NCBI RefSeq assembly: GCF_901709675.1
Contig: NC_051090.1
Location: 7,397,842-7,461,841, forward strand
Reading direction: 5' to 3'
Origin: Syngnathus acus
Lineage: Eukaryota; Chordata; Actinopteri; Syngnathiformes; Syngnathidae
DNA length: 64,000 nt
Shown: piece by piece, positions 40,201 through 55,700 of the stretch
Layout of the letters: the number at the start of each line of letters is the position of its first letter
Position numbering within the stretch: the stretch's first letter is position 1
Position numbers and translations under genes: made by a program
The notes under the pieces: model-generated
The model's input: only the letters and a program-made list of their open reading frames with translations
What the model was told of the DNA's origin: nothing
Database searches by the model: none

Positions 40201-43200
40201 CATGCTCTTGTCTGGAGTGGGAGATAATAATGTCAGGACCAGCATTGTATGCCTCAATGGGACATATGCTACACGTCCTTCACCTCTAACGGTCCTTGAC
40301 CAAACAAGTCGTGCCTTTCACTGATGCTGTCATCTGCTATTTACAATTGACATACAACACAAAAGGAGGCTGGTGAAGAGAAGGAACACAGCAGCTATAA
40401 AATCTTAACGTGCCGTTTTACTTGAACGCACGCATCAACGCGCTTCATTGTACAACAACAGCTTGTCCTCCCCGTGAGCTGTGTAAAGGTACAGACACAC
40501 TATCAGAGAGATTATTGTCAGATGACTCCTAAAATTTCTTCGGCACAAGGAGGTTCGGAGCAAAACCCCGCTGATTCTTTTTCTCACTACCACCTTAATC
40601 TCTTCCCTGCATCTGCTTCATCTCGCCCCACTCACTCCATCAGATTCACTCTTCACACAGAAAATACAACTTAAAGCTTACCATGATGATAAAGGTGACA
40701 GGTCCTATGAAACTCCAGATGAAATGATTATCCACACTTAGCCAACACCTGAGAGAAGGAAAGACACAAAATACAGACTTCAGTTTGGGAAAGAGAAAAT
40801 GCATCTGCATTCTTTTGTTTCTTTAATAGAATAGATTCCAAATATTCCCTCCATATACAATAACAATAATTGATATGTAATATATTTAGGTAGTCACGTG
40901 TATTTATAAATAAAGGGTTAGGTTCAGCAACAGGTTGAATATGTCTCTGCTGGTTGCGTTCAAGACCGGCACTCCATTTGTACTCAAGATGGTTCAAGTT
41001 ATGTTAAATGACCATGTTTGTTCACAATGTTTATTGTAAACATTTTTTATTTTTTTACCAATCAAAAACATTTTTTCAATTAATCGAATCACCGGTTATC
41101 CCTAGCATCATGTTCCTGCTTCTCATGGTTAGGCTGATGGATTGAATGATTTCTCATCAATATTTAACCTCAAAAGCTTTTTTACCGATTGACCATAGGC
41201 GCAGAACAAAGGGTAGACCCTAAGTAGCCCCACTTCATAGTCTTAGCAACGATGCGGTCATTAATCTATGTAAAAAGCTTTTTCTGCACAAAGCATTTAC
41301 AAACAAGAGGTCACCTGAGGGTCTTTTAGGAGAAAAGCATTAATGTACCCACACCAACCCCCCCGCCCCGTTCTAACCGCAGTGTTGAGTCCGTCAAACA
41401 CTTTCAAATGACATGAAAAATTGAACAGCTGCACATCCCTGCTGACAGCAGCTCAAATAGTTTGATGCTGCCTATGAGGGATTTGCACATGATTCAGGTA
41501 GTAGAAACAGAGAAAACAGAGCAGTTTTGTTCTGGTAAAATAAACCCAAATGATTTACTTACGCTTTTTCTGTTCCATAGCTTCCATAGTCGATGGCCGC
41601 AGAGACGCCAACCACGATGGCAGGAAAGAGGTAACCAGATACGTAGTAGTACTTTTTCCGCGAGTATTCACTTTCAAAGACTTCCACAAGCATGAGGTAT
41701 AGCTGGACTCCTTCCAAACACATCCAGGAGAAGGAAGCCAAGAAGAAAAAGTGGAGGATCCCCGCAATGATGGCACAGCCAATCTGAACGAGAACAAACG
41801 TCCAAATCGAAGATGGTACAATTTATTAAATACAAGTCGTTGCTTTTCAATTGAAGTTAATATTACATACAATTGAAAACAGAAAAGAAAGTGAACCGTA
41901 TTAATTTTGAGTCAGCAGAAAAAGTCTATCAATGTAGCTGAATTTAGTACAAAGCTGAGATTTTAATTAAAGAAAAATTATATATTACGTATATCACCCG
42001 GCCACCTTAAACATGACATGAAGCAAGCGAAACCTTGTCGACTATGCTTTAAAAGAGGGAGGAAAAAAAACATCTGTCAAAGGGTGGACACGGCTCTTTA
42101 GTAATCTTTATTAATGGTGCTGTTCTACTCATGTCATGTCAGGGACAAGCTGAGAGGCTTTGGAACAAACAACACTTAAAAGCTCATCTCATCCATTTAA
42201 CTCTGAAGTCTTTTGCCTTGTTTTGTGGGATTGTGAAGCGATAACGTGAAAGCGAATGAATGCAAAGTAAATCATTAGGGTGCACGCCCTCCCCTCTTAC
42301 CCTGGGCTCTGTCATATCGATACCAATTAGGAATATTAACTCGGCGAGGAAGAGATTGATGCAGAGGTTCTTGTGGATGGTGTTGCGATCGCTCTGCAGT
42401 CCTCGGAAGAAGCAGAAGGTGAAGATGCTCATGCTTAGACAGACCAGCGACACCGCGATACCCACGCGGGTGATGACAGTCAACAGCAGCTCATGTTGTC
42501 TGTTGACCTAGGAGAAAAAAAATGATACATGTCAACTAAATGTTAAAACAACAAGACACTATTATAGTATCACACATTTGGTGCTTTTCTCAGATTTCTC
42601 AAAAGAAACCAAAACCGGCCTTTTGTCAAAATTTTCACAATAATACAATCATCGCAGAATACTTAACATTGAAAGCAGCTAATGGACAGCATTATTACTC
42701 CTCTTCTTGAACTCATTGAAATATCTCTTTGCTTGGCAATTTATACTCAAGCATTTTAACTTTTTGGACCTCTCAAGCTTTAGAGACAATTAGCTAAGAG
42801 GAATTTTTGGATTAACCCGAAATTAGACCCCCTTGTCTATCAATGACAACAATAAAAATCTGAAATAATAATTAACTGTCAAAAGGTTTAAAAGGATACA
42901 GTTAAGAGTGGAACATTTTACTTTTGCCATTTTACATCACACAGAACAAATCTATCTGAAAGTCTGGAGAAACGACCTGTAAGAGTTCTCAGTTTGGCAG
43001 AAAATATTAATCTCAAATGCCAGAAAGACAAATGCCAGAAAGATGATGAATATCAGAGAACATAAAAATGACCTACTGAGATTTTGCGGTGGGCCATGAG
43101 GATGGCAAAGTTAGTGAGGTGGCTGCAGGAGCAGGAGGTGTGTGTTTTATTGGACTCAAGGAGCTTGCAGCCTTGCGTGGACCAGTGGCCCATCATACTC

Positions 43201-46200
43201 CTCTCGGAATAATTCCAGAAGGAGCAATTGGAGTTGAAGTAGTGCTCCATCTGGAAGATAACAAGAGATATGCTAAAGTGTCCCAATAATTGACTGCCTG
43301 AAATTGAAGTAGATGAACAACACAAAGGCCATTTACCCCCTGCTCGTACAAAGTATTTTTCCGCACTGATACGGATGACGATTTCTCACTTCACAGCTCT
43401 TATGAAGCAATTCATATGTTGTATCTCATTTAGCACATGCTTACCAAATCAAGCGACACATTCTTGGATATATGAGGCTTTAATAACAGTGAAGCGTAAT
43501 GTTGACGCCCTGTCTTTGGAATTGCACAATTTCCCAGATAAAGAATGGAGCCACGGTACCCTCTGGGAACTCAGTGACAACTTTAAAAGAAGAAAGATAA
43601 TGGCGCTCCAGTAATTTCATCCTAGATTGTACAACTAATCTAGGAGTTAATTCCCCCCACAATAAAAGAAAATGGCTATCATTTATATCCTGATGTTGAT
43701 TAAGGAATTAGTTTTCATTAAGAATTCACTTAGGTTCTAAAGACGGCTTTAATTTGATGTTCAATGACTTAAATAAACTACAGACTGGCCGAGCCAGACA
43801 TTTAGAATTCAATGCTTTGTGCTTTCTGCTGTGACTCTACTTTATAGATTTTTTTTTTTTTTTAAATATTGACTCTGCCCACTCCACTCACATCTATGTG
43901 CTCCAGGGTAAAAACCACCGGGTCATTGATGAAGACACGGCTGGATTCTTTGTTGATTGAGGCGGCGATGATGTCGGAATTGACGGACACGTTTCGTCCA
44001 TAAGCGTCGTTGGCCATCTGAATGGTGGCGTTTTCGGTACTGAGGAACTGGCCTAGGTTCTTGTAGAGAACAAAAACCATCTTGGCGACTCCTACATAAA
44101 AAAGAAAAAAACATAAGAGGATCAATGGCATCTTGAGATGTTATTCTTTGACGTCAATTCTTTCTTAATGGAGCTCACCATTACGACTGTTAAGCTTGAT
44201 GGTATTGGCCGAAAGCTGGATTGAGATTCCCCCTTTGTTGGATTGTGGGAATTTAAAATCCTGCACCTGACCGTCGGTGCTGAGTACATAGACATCCAAG
44301 ACTGCCGAAGGAGGAGTCAGAAGATGACCGTCAAGGGAAAAAAGGAGTTGTCACTTGTCAGTCATAACGAGGCATGTTTAAATGGGTACATCACTATAAA
44401 ATGAAACGAAACTACAGAGCTTAATGTCAAGGCTTTCTTTTAAAGACTCACGATCGTATTACCCCGACACAATATAAACGTCCATCAAAGCGGGATCCAT
44501 TCATCCTTGTAACGCTTGCTTAATGAAGCGATGCAAAATCACGCAAAGAAAACAGCCATATGTATTCGCTTTAATCGATAACGAGAATGAGGGGATGAGG
44601 AGGAGGTAGTGGATACGAAAATACCCCGCAGCAGACTAATGCTCACATTAATATATACATTAACACGGTCTCGACACATTCATTTATAAACTAAGTATCT
44701 GCAATCAGAGAATCCAGCTTCTTTAATTGGCTGATATTCATCATTTTGTCAGTAAGCGACTCGTTAAACTAATACGTACAGTTTTTCTGTACCCTCGAGG
44801 TCAAGGCGGTATTCATGATAAAGGGCCTTCTTGTTTTCCTTTTACAAGTAATTCCCGCAATTAAATTATACCAGCTGAGCGTGTTTGAATTGCGAGCGCC
44901 TGTCAGTATATGGTTTCCAACTCACTTATATTGTCTGCAGGAACTTTGACGATGGCAGGCTCCATCAGGTTATCGGCGAACACAAAGGCGCCTTCCTCCA
45001 AGGTGTCCAGTAACATGGTGGCGGCATGCGTCTGCTCCGTACTGTTCATGTCCTGCCAGGACTTTAAAGCTTCAGGCCGAAGTAGGTTGTTGACTGTATC
45101 CACAATGGCCTGTGTTAAACCACAAAAGAAAGTGAAAAACAAAACAAAATGTATTGGGGGAGGAGAAAAAATATAACATTCACAGACATGAGAGTGTCAT
45201 GCAGACATTGATGAATAAAAAGCTGAGCGGAAGCTTCACATAATATGATCAGACAATAAATGAGAATAATTGAACAGCCTTTACGGAGTTGCAAGCATAT
45301 CATGATAAAAAGAAAGTTGCAAAGTAAAATTGGGGATGCTAAGCGCAAGCGGATTTAGTTTCTTTTTCAAGGACGTCTCATCAAGGCACCCACTTGTGCT
45401 CTAAGAGTGAGCAGGTCCACTCCAATAATGGGATATTAACTCCAAAGTACTCAAACTGGGAAAGTTCCCTTGTTTATTATGACTGCCTACTTGCTGTGAC
45501 TGTGTGAAAATGATCTCATACATAATATTATAGTTATAATTAGGTACGGTTTTCTACACCTACCCCCAGCTTCACTTTTTAGAGTGAAGTACACCTTTAA
45601 ACTTGCATTTGCTTTAGTTTTCCTCAGGAAATAACCAGATCAATATGTCTAATCATGTAATCAATGCCAGAGACGGGTAGCGTGAAGGATGGAGTGCGAG
45701 AAGAGACCAGCTAAAGTGATGCGTGTGCATCATATATGGCAGGTATCAGATAATGCCAAGTCATCAATCTCCATGCCAGATTTTCAGTAGCACTGTCAGT
45801 ATGCTTTAGGAGACTGTAATATTGACAAATGTAATGTATCACGAATTAGGTAATCCATCAGGGATTGGGATAATCGTGGATTGGTAATTCTTCATTTTAG
45901 ATATTTTGCGCAATTGGATTTTCCCAACTTTTATGGCAACAGTATGGGTAAAGAACCAAAAATTCTAGAAGTTGTTAGAGCTGCAGAAGGACAAGCAACT
46001 TGAATTTTACATATATTCTGTGTGTCTAATACCTAAAACATGAGGGCAAAGATTTGATGAAACACATTTGGAGTTATGTATTTGTACCTTCATCATGCAA
46101 TTAGCCTTTATACACCGTGACTTTGCTCAATCTGTTTTAATACTGTCCCAAATGACAGATCTGCATGGAGGAAGGTGTTGACTTTGGTGGCAAGCAGAGG

Positions 46201-49200
46201 ACGCGGACGTCCCTAGTGGAGGAGGGATATATTTGGACAGAACACCGTGATGCATAAACACAACCTGACAGCATTCAGGAGAGAAAAAAAAGATGGTTTG
46301 GCCTAAGTAACCCTATTATCCAAGTGGAACAAATTGCACCAATTTATGGAAAACAATTACTCCTGTGACCTCAAACATGTTATTGTGAAACAAGATCTTA
46401 AGTTTTGACTTTGCTGATGATAAAAAGTCAGGTGATGGTGGTCCTTGAAAAGAAAAAAGTATGAGAAAAGTGGGATTAGTTTTTGGTTCCTTCAGTCATA
46501 ATCCAAATTAAGATGTAAAACAAAAGACATTCATGGTACAGTGCCAAATTTGAAAGTGAGGATGAGTGTATTGTTTCCATTTGACTTGAATATGGTTGTG
46601 CGTATGGAAGTAGTATAACTTAAACATGGAATTGAGTGAGTACATATCAGTAAATAAATTAAAAAAAAAGTTCATGCTGCAGAACTGGTCATATAGCGCA
46701 GGCAGAGAGGAGGGGGCGGCAGCAAGCATGAGGTTTAGGGGTCAAGAGTATCACTCCAATACCTTCATGTACGCCCTGCAAGTCCTTTCTCGTTTTTGAA
46801 GCTTTTTTGGTTTTAATTCATCAAGAAAAAAGAAGGGATAAGACAGAGAAAGACAGATGATTTGAAGTCTAAGTAAGCCTGACAGAATGGATGCACAAAC
46901 TCATCAATGACTCTTGCGTCTTACCTGAAGGTCAATGAATAAAAAGGGATTTGGATGACGTCCATGATCACTGCATAAATTGTATGACTGATATCATTGC
47001 AGCCAAGATTTGTTTTTTGCTTTTAACTTTGACGTTGAAAAGAAAGCAGATTGGCTCCCGTATAAATGGTACAGTGCCATGATTGAGTAATCACTTCTCA
47101 AATTCTTATTTTTGCAGTTTCTGCCCTGAAACATTTACGATCTTCAAACAAATGTAACTATCAAAGACAACCCAAGTAAATGCTTTTTTTTATTATTAAA
47201 TGAAAAGAATAATTTAAAGCTACTTGGCCCTGTGTAGGAAAGGTATATAAATCCTAACTACTTTAAAATCTGAGGTTACATTACATACATTATGGCGCCA
47301 GACGTTTTTAATGCAACTTTGTAACAACTATTAAAATTTTTGACCCGACTTGAAAGTTTAAAACCCTACTATGAAACACAAACCAGAGTTTGTAACCCTT
47401 ATTTGAAACCCTAACATCAATTTAAATTGGCTATGGCTACTCACATACTTTGAAAAGCTGAATGCATTTTCATTGACAACACCCAAGGCTGATGAAATCA
47501 CTTACCCTAAATAGAACCTGTCTGACAAAATGATAATAATAATGATAATAATAATAATAATGTTGGCAGAGAGGAAAACTGGGATAATGACCATAGAACC
47601 AGAAATGGAATTTATTTTATTTAAGTGGTAAATGATTATTTGTGATGGGATCATTTTTTTGAAACACAAAACAATTATCAATACCACCAGGATACTTTGG
47701 AGTTTCCGCTCTATGCCAAGTTGCTGTTTTTTCACATTCATTTTTACCTTGTTGAAGCTCCGTCCTGCAGAGTCCTTCTCACTAGGCCGAAGCTCCTGCA
47801 GCTGAGCATCCAGGATATCCACCAACTGCTCCATGAGGCGCACTGAGGAGCTGACATCTCCCGCGTAGATCGGGTTTTTTGTGTGCTTTGCTAATTCGTT
47901 AGCCAAGTTTGCTGCATTTTCACCACTGCGGATCTGCAGGGGGTAAAGAAAACAGATTTGCTATTAATAATAGCCTTGTTTCTTACAACGAGTTACATTA
48001 GAGTAAGAGTGTAAATTGTGCGTTTGACTATGTGGTAATTTAAAAATAGACATGGTACACTGTTGTTATATGAATGTGAGTGTCAAAATATTTAAAATCA
48101 TAAAAACTAATCCTTATTGGCACATTATGTGTGTGTGATTTTCTTTAGTAAGATGGTGAAGAAAAATAAGGAGCTCACACTCACCTTCTGGGCTACCTGG
48201 TTGACCCAGTGGGAGGTACAGTTGCTGAGATCAGGGCCCTTAGGGTGCCAGGTCCCAGTGGAAAGGACACATAAATAAGATGCTGTGCCTGTAAGGGAAT
48301 AAAAGTACAAGCAAGTCAACCATTTTCACTCTTACAACACCTTCTGTCTGTTTTTTGCTAGAAATGGCTTAACATTTTTCTGTCCTATTTAGCCATGTGA
48401 CCTAACACAATTTCACACACAATCCAATACGATTGCATGTCGCCATGTTGAGTTCTGGGCCCAAACAGCTGAGCCTGCAACAGAGCAGTTACAGATTGCT
48501 TAATCATGTTTGGACGTGACGATGGCAAAAGGCACTCTATTATAAATTGTCTTCACTGACTCCGCACGCTCGCATTATGCTTCTACATAACGAGATCATG
48601 GCACATTGGTATATCAGACACATCAAATAACCCTCTCTTGAGGGCTGCAACATGTCGGGAGCCCCGTGAGATGAGATGGGCCCTGTTTACCTCGGGTTCC
48701 CTTGGGACAAGGTCGCTCTACCAGCATGCCCCGTTGGGTCTGAGGCCACATGATGTCTCTTCTCTCGGTAGCCTCGCAAAAGCGCTCTGGCAAAGGGAAT
48801 GACTCCAGGGGCGGAGGGGAAGTCGTCTGCAGGATTACAGGAGGGCGCCTGGCCGCTCCCTTGCCTCCCTCCTTGGGCCCTGTTGTGGTGGTGGTGTTGT
48901 TGGCCACGCCCCGGTGCACTGTGGTTGTTGTGGTGGTAGTTGTCGTTCTTAGAGGCTGAGGGGGGACGGTGGCCTGAGATAAAGGCGGAGCTGCACAAAA
49001 GACAAAATATGATTATTTATATTGAAGGGTGTAATTACACGACAGAATAATTTAGTACAGACTTTAGGCTGCAGCTGCAGAAACTGGCAAAAGAAATGCA
49101 ATATCTAGGTCAAGCCAGAGTGAATATTTGGCAATTTACATGAAAAAAAACCTCGTTGCACTTTTTAACCTAATTTTTCATCCAAAATTTTGGCTTGTGC

Positions 49201-52200
49201 GTGAATGACTAAAATCAACACTTTTTTTTTATTGTCTTTTTTCTTTCATACAGTTGAAACGAGTGAGACACAGGAAAAAAAGTATGATTCTTATGAATTA
49301 GTCAAACTAGAAAACGTGATGCTGTGCGGGTGCACTTTGAGGTCAGCTCATTAGTGTGGCACCCCCATGGTCCTTAATGTGGAATATATCAACTATAGCA
49401 GTAAAACTATAGCAGCTAGTCAACGCTGGAACTTCTGGTGGGCAGATGCCCTTGTGTACTGCTTAAAATTTAATGGCTACCCCCTAAGTAACACTTTCCG
49501 ATTGTTTTTTTTTTTTTGCCCGTTCTCGTCATGTTCAACACGCTAATGCTTATACATCCAAGTATCCTGTTGTGTAAATTGCAGCTAAGTGCTTTGTTCA
49601 ACAAGCGTATTTGCCTTCCTGTTGACGATGACTTATCCACGGCACTCAGTCTGCAGTGAACAAGACAATAATTACAGTAACATCCTCCTGGCTGGCAGTC
49701 ATTTCTGTCTGGGAGATTTTGAGGGATGGATGATTAAATTTCAACGGAGCAACGCAATAATATGTGTTGCCAGGTTAGCTCTGAATTTTTATTTTGCAGC
49801 TGCCCTTTTCTGCAACAGATAAAGCAGGTGTGCGGTAACTCTTGCAACACCTCAAGCAAAAACAACGTTTTAGTCCCAGAAAACCAGAAAATAGTACACT
49901 TCTGATTTTGTCTAGTCATCTTTCAAATAAGCAGTCATGTTTAAATGATACTTGTGATGTAGAATGCAGGCTGTTTAACAACAAGTATTTGCTGGTTGGA
50001 TTGAATTGAGGCATCATTTATCAAAGGTAGGGACTCTAATTCGGATGCAATGTTCATTGCAAATCTAATCGCATTTCAGTACTTTGATTTACTCCATTAG
50101 GATGCCTGTAGTGCGTGCAGCAAAAGGGGCTGCTACGGCGCGCCGGCCAAGCCCGTCCGCTTGAAGCGGAGCAACCCCCATGGTGAAAACATCGATGAAA
50201 CAAGCTGACAGCAAGCCAGTGAATGGGGGAGGGAAGAGGAGAGGGTCCTTGACAATGACCAGAAAATTCTGAGCGAATGCAGCACGGTTGGAAACAAAGA
50301 AGACAGATTCTGTCTTTGAGTGGGATTGAAGAGAGACAGCAACACCCCCTGTATCAATTGCCCCCCATTGGATAATTTGACTGACAGAGATCATCCCTCT
50401 GATGTGTGAGGTGAGCTGACCCTTTGGGTGTATTAGCTCTTTTGACCTGGGGAAATTATTTCTGGGATGACATACAATACACCACACACACGTGCATTGG
50501 TTGGCTTATTGCGTTAGATGTTGCCGTTAGATGTTTGCTTTAACCTCAGCATAGTGACATTTTTTCCTCTTTTACTCAAAACAGAGAAATTGTTAGCTGT
50601 CAAATCACTCATGGCGACAACCTGTGCTTAGTGTCCAATTCCTACCGGTATTTACACCTCGACATCAGAAACGCCTGCCTGAATGTTTTTCACAACTCAT
50701 CCAAATGAAAAAAAAGATTATATGAAGAATAAAGTCTTTCACGGTCGCTTTACTTCTTCAAAATTTGGACTGGCTTTTTAATTAAAAAAAAACAAAAACA
50801 TGTTTCTTCATTGGTGTCTTATTTCCAAAGCGTACAACACGATAAGGATCTGTGGTCTCAATGGGTGGGGAATCCAGACAGAAATAAAATGAAACTCAAT
50901 CTGCAGTTTGGCAGCATGATTTAAGATAACGGTCCTGCAATTCTAGTCAGTAAATCAACGTGGCATTCACTGTTATCCAAGTACATTCTTCCGTCACGTC
51001 AATTTAGTATTATATCCTGTCAACATTGCTCATTCAACTGGACTTGTCATGGCTTACCAGGATGTTTAGGCTGATACTCGAGTGTTGTCTCATCATAAAA
51101 CATCATTTTTTTTCCCCCCACCATGCTTACATGTTTCATTCCTATCTTCCATGAGCAGTGAACATGTAATGGACTCCTATAAATACCAGATGTTGGCTGT
51201 GTTTTACGAGGACTATCTAAGTAGTTCCATTACTCCCCACAAACATTTTGATCTGTGGCGATCATGTAACACACCCAAAAATACATATATATTTCTATAT
51301 AGACATTTGACCGTTAAAATATATTGACGTATAGTATAAAAAAGACATGCACAAATTTTGTCCTTATTAAAAAAAATATATTTTTACTATATAACTGGTG
51401 CATTGTCCTTTGTGACCCCCGAGTTGCACTCGTAAAAAAATGGTAGCCTATTTAAGTTGCTTGTGGCTGCAACGGTCTAAAACAAATGTAGTTTCTTTCA
51501 GCTGTCCGAGTGTGTTTAGAGGAGATGTGTGCTGAGGTTGAGGCGCCAGGTGCAGAGTGAAACACGGACACAGGAGCATAGCAACAGAAGCTGTGTGAGC
51601 AACAAAAACAGTTAACACTGGTTACACATTGATTGATGTCGATTTATCGGTGATATGCTCTAATTCGCCATAATCAGCACTACTAGTTCTACAGATATAC
51701 TATGTATGTACTACGGTACTGTACGGTTTGAGAAACCTAAATATAAATTAAATTAAGTACACCGCTACACCAATTTGCTTTCTGTATGAAATTGGTTAGA
51801 TCAGTTATCACAACATGCTAGGAATCAAAGTCATCCAGTTAGGCTAAGTGACTTATTTAACCAGAGAAAACAGAACCACTCTGAAAAAGACGCAAAGAAC
51901 CCTCGAATATGAAATGAATCGAATGAAATCAGAATGAGTTAAACTGCTAAAGCATTCCATTTGGGAGGTTTATAATGAAGACAAATCCACTTTCCTGTGT
52001 GAGAAAGAGGCTAATGTGAATGCAAGGTCTACTGCCCTGAGATATTCATGCATAAACAATGCGGCCACTTTGACCACTGCTGTTCGTGTGCATAGAGTAT
52101 GCTGCCAGTCTGTAATCCAGACAGCCAGCAGTACAATAATCGTATTACCTTTATGTCATAGCTCCGTTTAATTTAATCCAATAAAAGCTGTGAGGAATTA

Positions 52201-52655
52201 ACTCAAAGTATTAAAATAGCCTCTTGTTCACGGATATGTTGAAGAGAACAAGTTTAAGTCGAGCTGCTGTTAGCTATGAGTCTGGCAGCACATGACTGAA
52301 TCGCAGTTTTGATTACGACAAAATCCCAATTTTTGGGCTGTGTCGTAGAAGCGGAACAAAATCCTTGATAATTGTCTTTGCTGCACTCAGCTCAAGGAAA
52401 CCTTCAATTAGCTGTCGTAGAGCGTCATTACATCCTCCAAAGCATTGCTAATATTCAAGATAAACATTATTCATTAACTTCTTTGTGTGAGAACGCTATC
52501 ACACGTTGCACTTGTGAGTACAGTCTCAGCGGTTGTGATACTATCTGCGGAGTGAAAGGTCACCAACTGATGAGTAGATGGGAACTTGGGAGAAGAAAAG
52601 GAGAATAATTTGGATTGGTGAGCATAGGCTATGCATCGACATAAGCGGGCACGCA

Positions 52656-52701
<46 letters not shown>

Positions 52702-55700
52702 CCTCGGATGAGACATTACCAGGGTGCAGTCATCCCAGTGTAGGTAACAAATGAAAACTGACAGCATATGTGTCATATATTATGCTTAATGGCTTCCCTT
52801 CCAATTGACAATCTGAGGTCATTCCAGACTCATACGTATCTCAGGTTAAGGGGTGGTAGTAGCTTATCTGTAAAGATTTGGGCTTGGTATTATTTATGTG
52901 TCACTGGGCTGACTGGAGTTCGAGTCCTGCAGCGGTAAAATTTAAAAAGGAAGCTAGTTGTAAGAAAGATGCTAGTCTGCTTCCTGACGAGTGCTGAGCA
53001 AGGCATCGACCTGCCGCACAGGAGGTGAAGCATCATTTGTGCAGTGATCATTAACTGGCCGCTAGCCGAACCGTCCAATTCCACCCGCAACTAGATTCTA
53101 TAATTATCAGCCGGACAAAAGGCAAACTTTTTATTTTAGTTTGATGTGGTTTGTATTCACACTGTAGTTTTTGCAAGTGGACAATATTCTGTAAACACAT
53201 CGACGCGTGTCTCGTTGGACATAAATGTCGAGGGTAGCACGCGGAGAGAAACTTGCATGACCTACTTGCTGCAAAATAATTTTCAGTGTCAAGAGCAGCT
53301 CATTCAATGCAGGTTTTGCGAAAATATGTTTCTACATTTTGGAACTGTTGCCGAATATGTGCAGTGACACCTCGAAAATTCAGTCTCAGCCTGGTTGTTT
53401 GGTCCGCACTAGGATTCGTTTGTGTATTCACATCTGTATAAAAGGTCCGGCCTAGCGTGGGAAGCAAACTCTGTTTAAAACCAACCAAACAGTGTAGGTG
53501 TGAATACACTCTGAATTTTTATTTGAGGGTCCGGCCCCTAAGATGACTATACTAGTATTTTTATTCATATTTCACACCAACCAGCCCCACTGGCCTATTG
53601 CAGCCGAGTGGTGAGATCGGTTTTACTTCAGCTGCTTGAAGACATGATTTATTGACTATATGCCAACATTCTACGGCGAAATTATCCACAAAATCCCATT
53701 CAGCCCAGCTCCTTCCAGTTGCCATCGTGTTTTTATTAGATTTATCCAAAATGTATTTGCTACTCAACGCTATGTTCTCAAAGGAATATAAAATGTTTCT
53801 GTACTTTTTTGTCAGCGAATACAGTATTACTTACAAATTGAAAGCTTTATCACACATTATTTTAGGCTACTATATTTTAGTTTGTTGTCTGTTGTCAGAT
53901 TTGAACTCATACATTTATCAGAGCCGGTAAATCCCTAAAAGCAAGGAGAAAATAAAAACACATTCCAAACAAGAGTTTAGGGTTTAGTTTTATAATCTGA
54001 GTCTTAACCTAATCCACTGTGAAACTACGGTCGAATAGTTTTTCTTTTGCAACAAGGTTGCTGTGTTTGTGGTGCGTGTTATGAAAGAACACAATATTTT
54101 TGGAAGCGCAGCAACATTTTATTGTTATTACATGCATTTCACTACTAAACTGTCATGAGAAGACAGCGAGGAGTAATCTCCAGATGATTTCAAGGTAGGG
54201 ATCTTTGAAGATTCACCTCCTTGTTACAGTTTGTAGGAGACTTACTGCACTTTTTTACACTCTCAGGTCATAATGAGCTCCTAATGGGAAAGAATTGGTA
54301 AAGTTAAGAGAATGGAAACCCAAATAAGTGGAGTGAAGCCACACTTGGTCTTTTTATATGTAAGTACAAAGAACCTAGTAGAAGAGTGATAAATAAATAA
54401 CCCATTAGAATTTAGGTGATGAACAGTGAAAAAAGTCTAAATGATTTCCTCTCTCTGTTGCTACTACTCACCCTCACAGCATGCATTCAGTTCATCTTCT
54501 AAACATAACCTGCACCTAAATGGAGTTGACTACAAAGCAGTGTTGTAATTCACAATATGTTTGTGATGCATTCACAGATCTGCCAATAACAGCGATAATA
54601 CCCAAAGGAAATTGGATTACATGTCTTTCACTCTCTGTTGCATTTCTGGATGTGAAGCGGGAAGACCGTGTTTGATTGCTTGCATAGAGGCAGTAAATAT
54701 GAGGCAAGCGGGGCAAAAAAGAGATAAATAAATCTAATAATTTCCCAGGAGCCATGTCCATTGGAGCGGTGGCAGAATATATACGATACGTTCATATCTC
54801 GCATAGCCTAATAGCTAATTTATGTCAGTTATTGTTGTCTCTACTACACATCAAATGTGTATACATATAAACATATTCACGCTATTGCACCGAAATCTAC
54901 ACCTTGACAGCAAAATATAAAGAGCAGACGTAGCAGCTGCCAGACTACAGCTTGAACGCACCCCTCCTTCCCCAGCAGCTTTTCTCTGTACTCTACGTGC
55001 CTCAAATTTCAAGTATTAACTCCAAATGTACCAAGCAGACTGATATTTAATGCTGTGCAGACAAGGGGGTGTCTATTTCAAGGATGACTGTACACTCGGG
55101 CTCACAAGCTGAAGCACCCGTGCCCTACATACATTTTGTAATAAGGAAAGTCATATTGGAGGTGCAGATTAGTGAAAACAATAATAAGGTTCATGGGAGT
55201 AGATTCCTTCAAAAGGATTTGTGTGGGAGTGACAGGGACTAATGTAAAGTCGGAGTAATAATTCTTTTAATACGCCTTGTTTCTTGCTCAGACTGTAATC
55301 AAACAAGAGTCCGTGGATCCCGCTGGCTATAAAGCATGAAACTATAATCACGCTCTCTCCTTTCTTTCATGTAAAACAAGTCTTTGTGAGTAAATCTTAA
55401 CCCCGGGTCTGTTTCAGTCAGCCTGGTATTTTTATTTTTGCATTTGTAGCCATTTCACTGGAGACTTGAGAATTTGAGAAAGTATCTTGAGGTGTTTTTG
55501 TGCAAATGTGTTTTATAAGAAGAGCAGTCTGGGCAAAACAACAACTGGTCTTTATGTCTTATGATGTTCCGTGTAGGAAACAGGTGATGCCCTCACCTCA
55601 TGTACGGAACATACTTTAAATCCAACAGACAGTGGGTTGTTCTCCCATAACACCACATCACAGACCTGTGAGCAGGACTGTAAATCCCAAATGTGGGATT

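Larger units (their letters stand above)
35730..40681 (-). other. adgrl2: adgrl2 intron, 5.0 kb, with two MITE copies
   Basis: Intron between the loop-2 and helix-5 exons. Contains the MITE copies at 36503-36676 and 39837-39933. Otherwise unique sequence without a supported gene. Confidence 0.8.

Noticed and set aside
48687-48998. 103-codon minus-strand frame overlapping the stalk exon
   Set aside because: It is a +1 reading of the Thr-rich exon. The frame used here matches the splice phase and the hormone-receptor domain.
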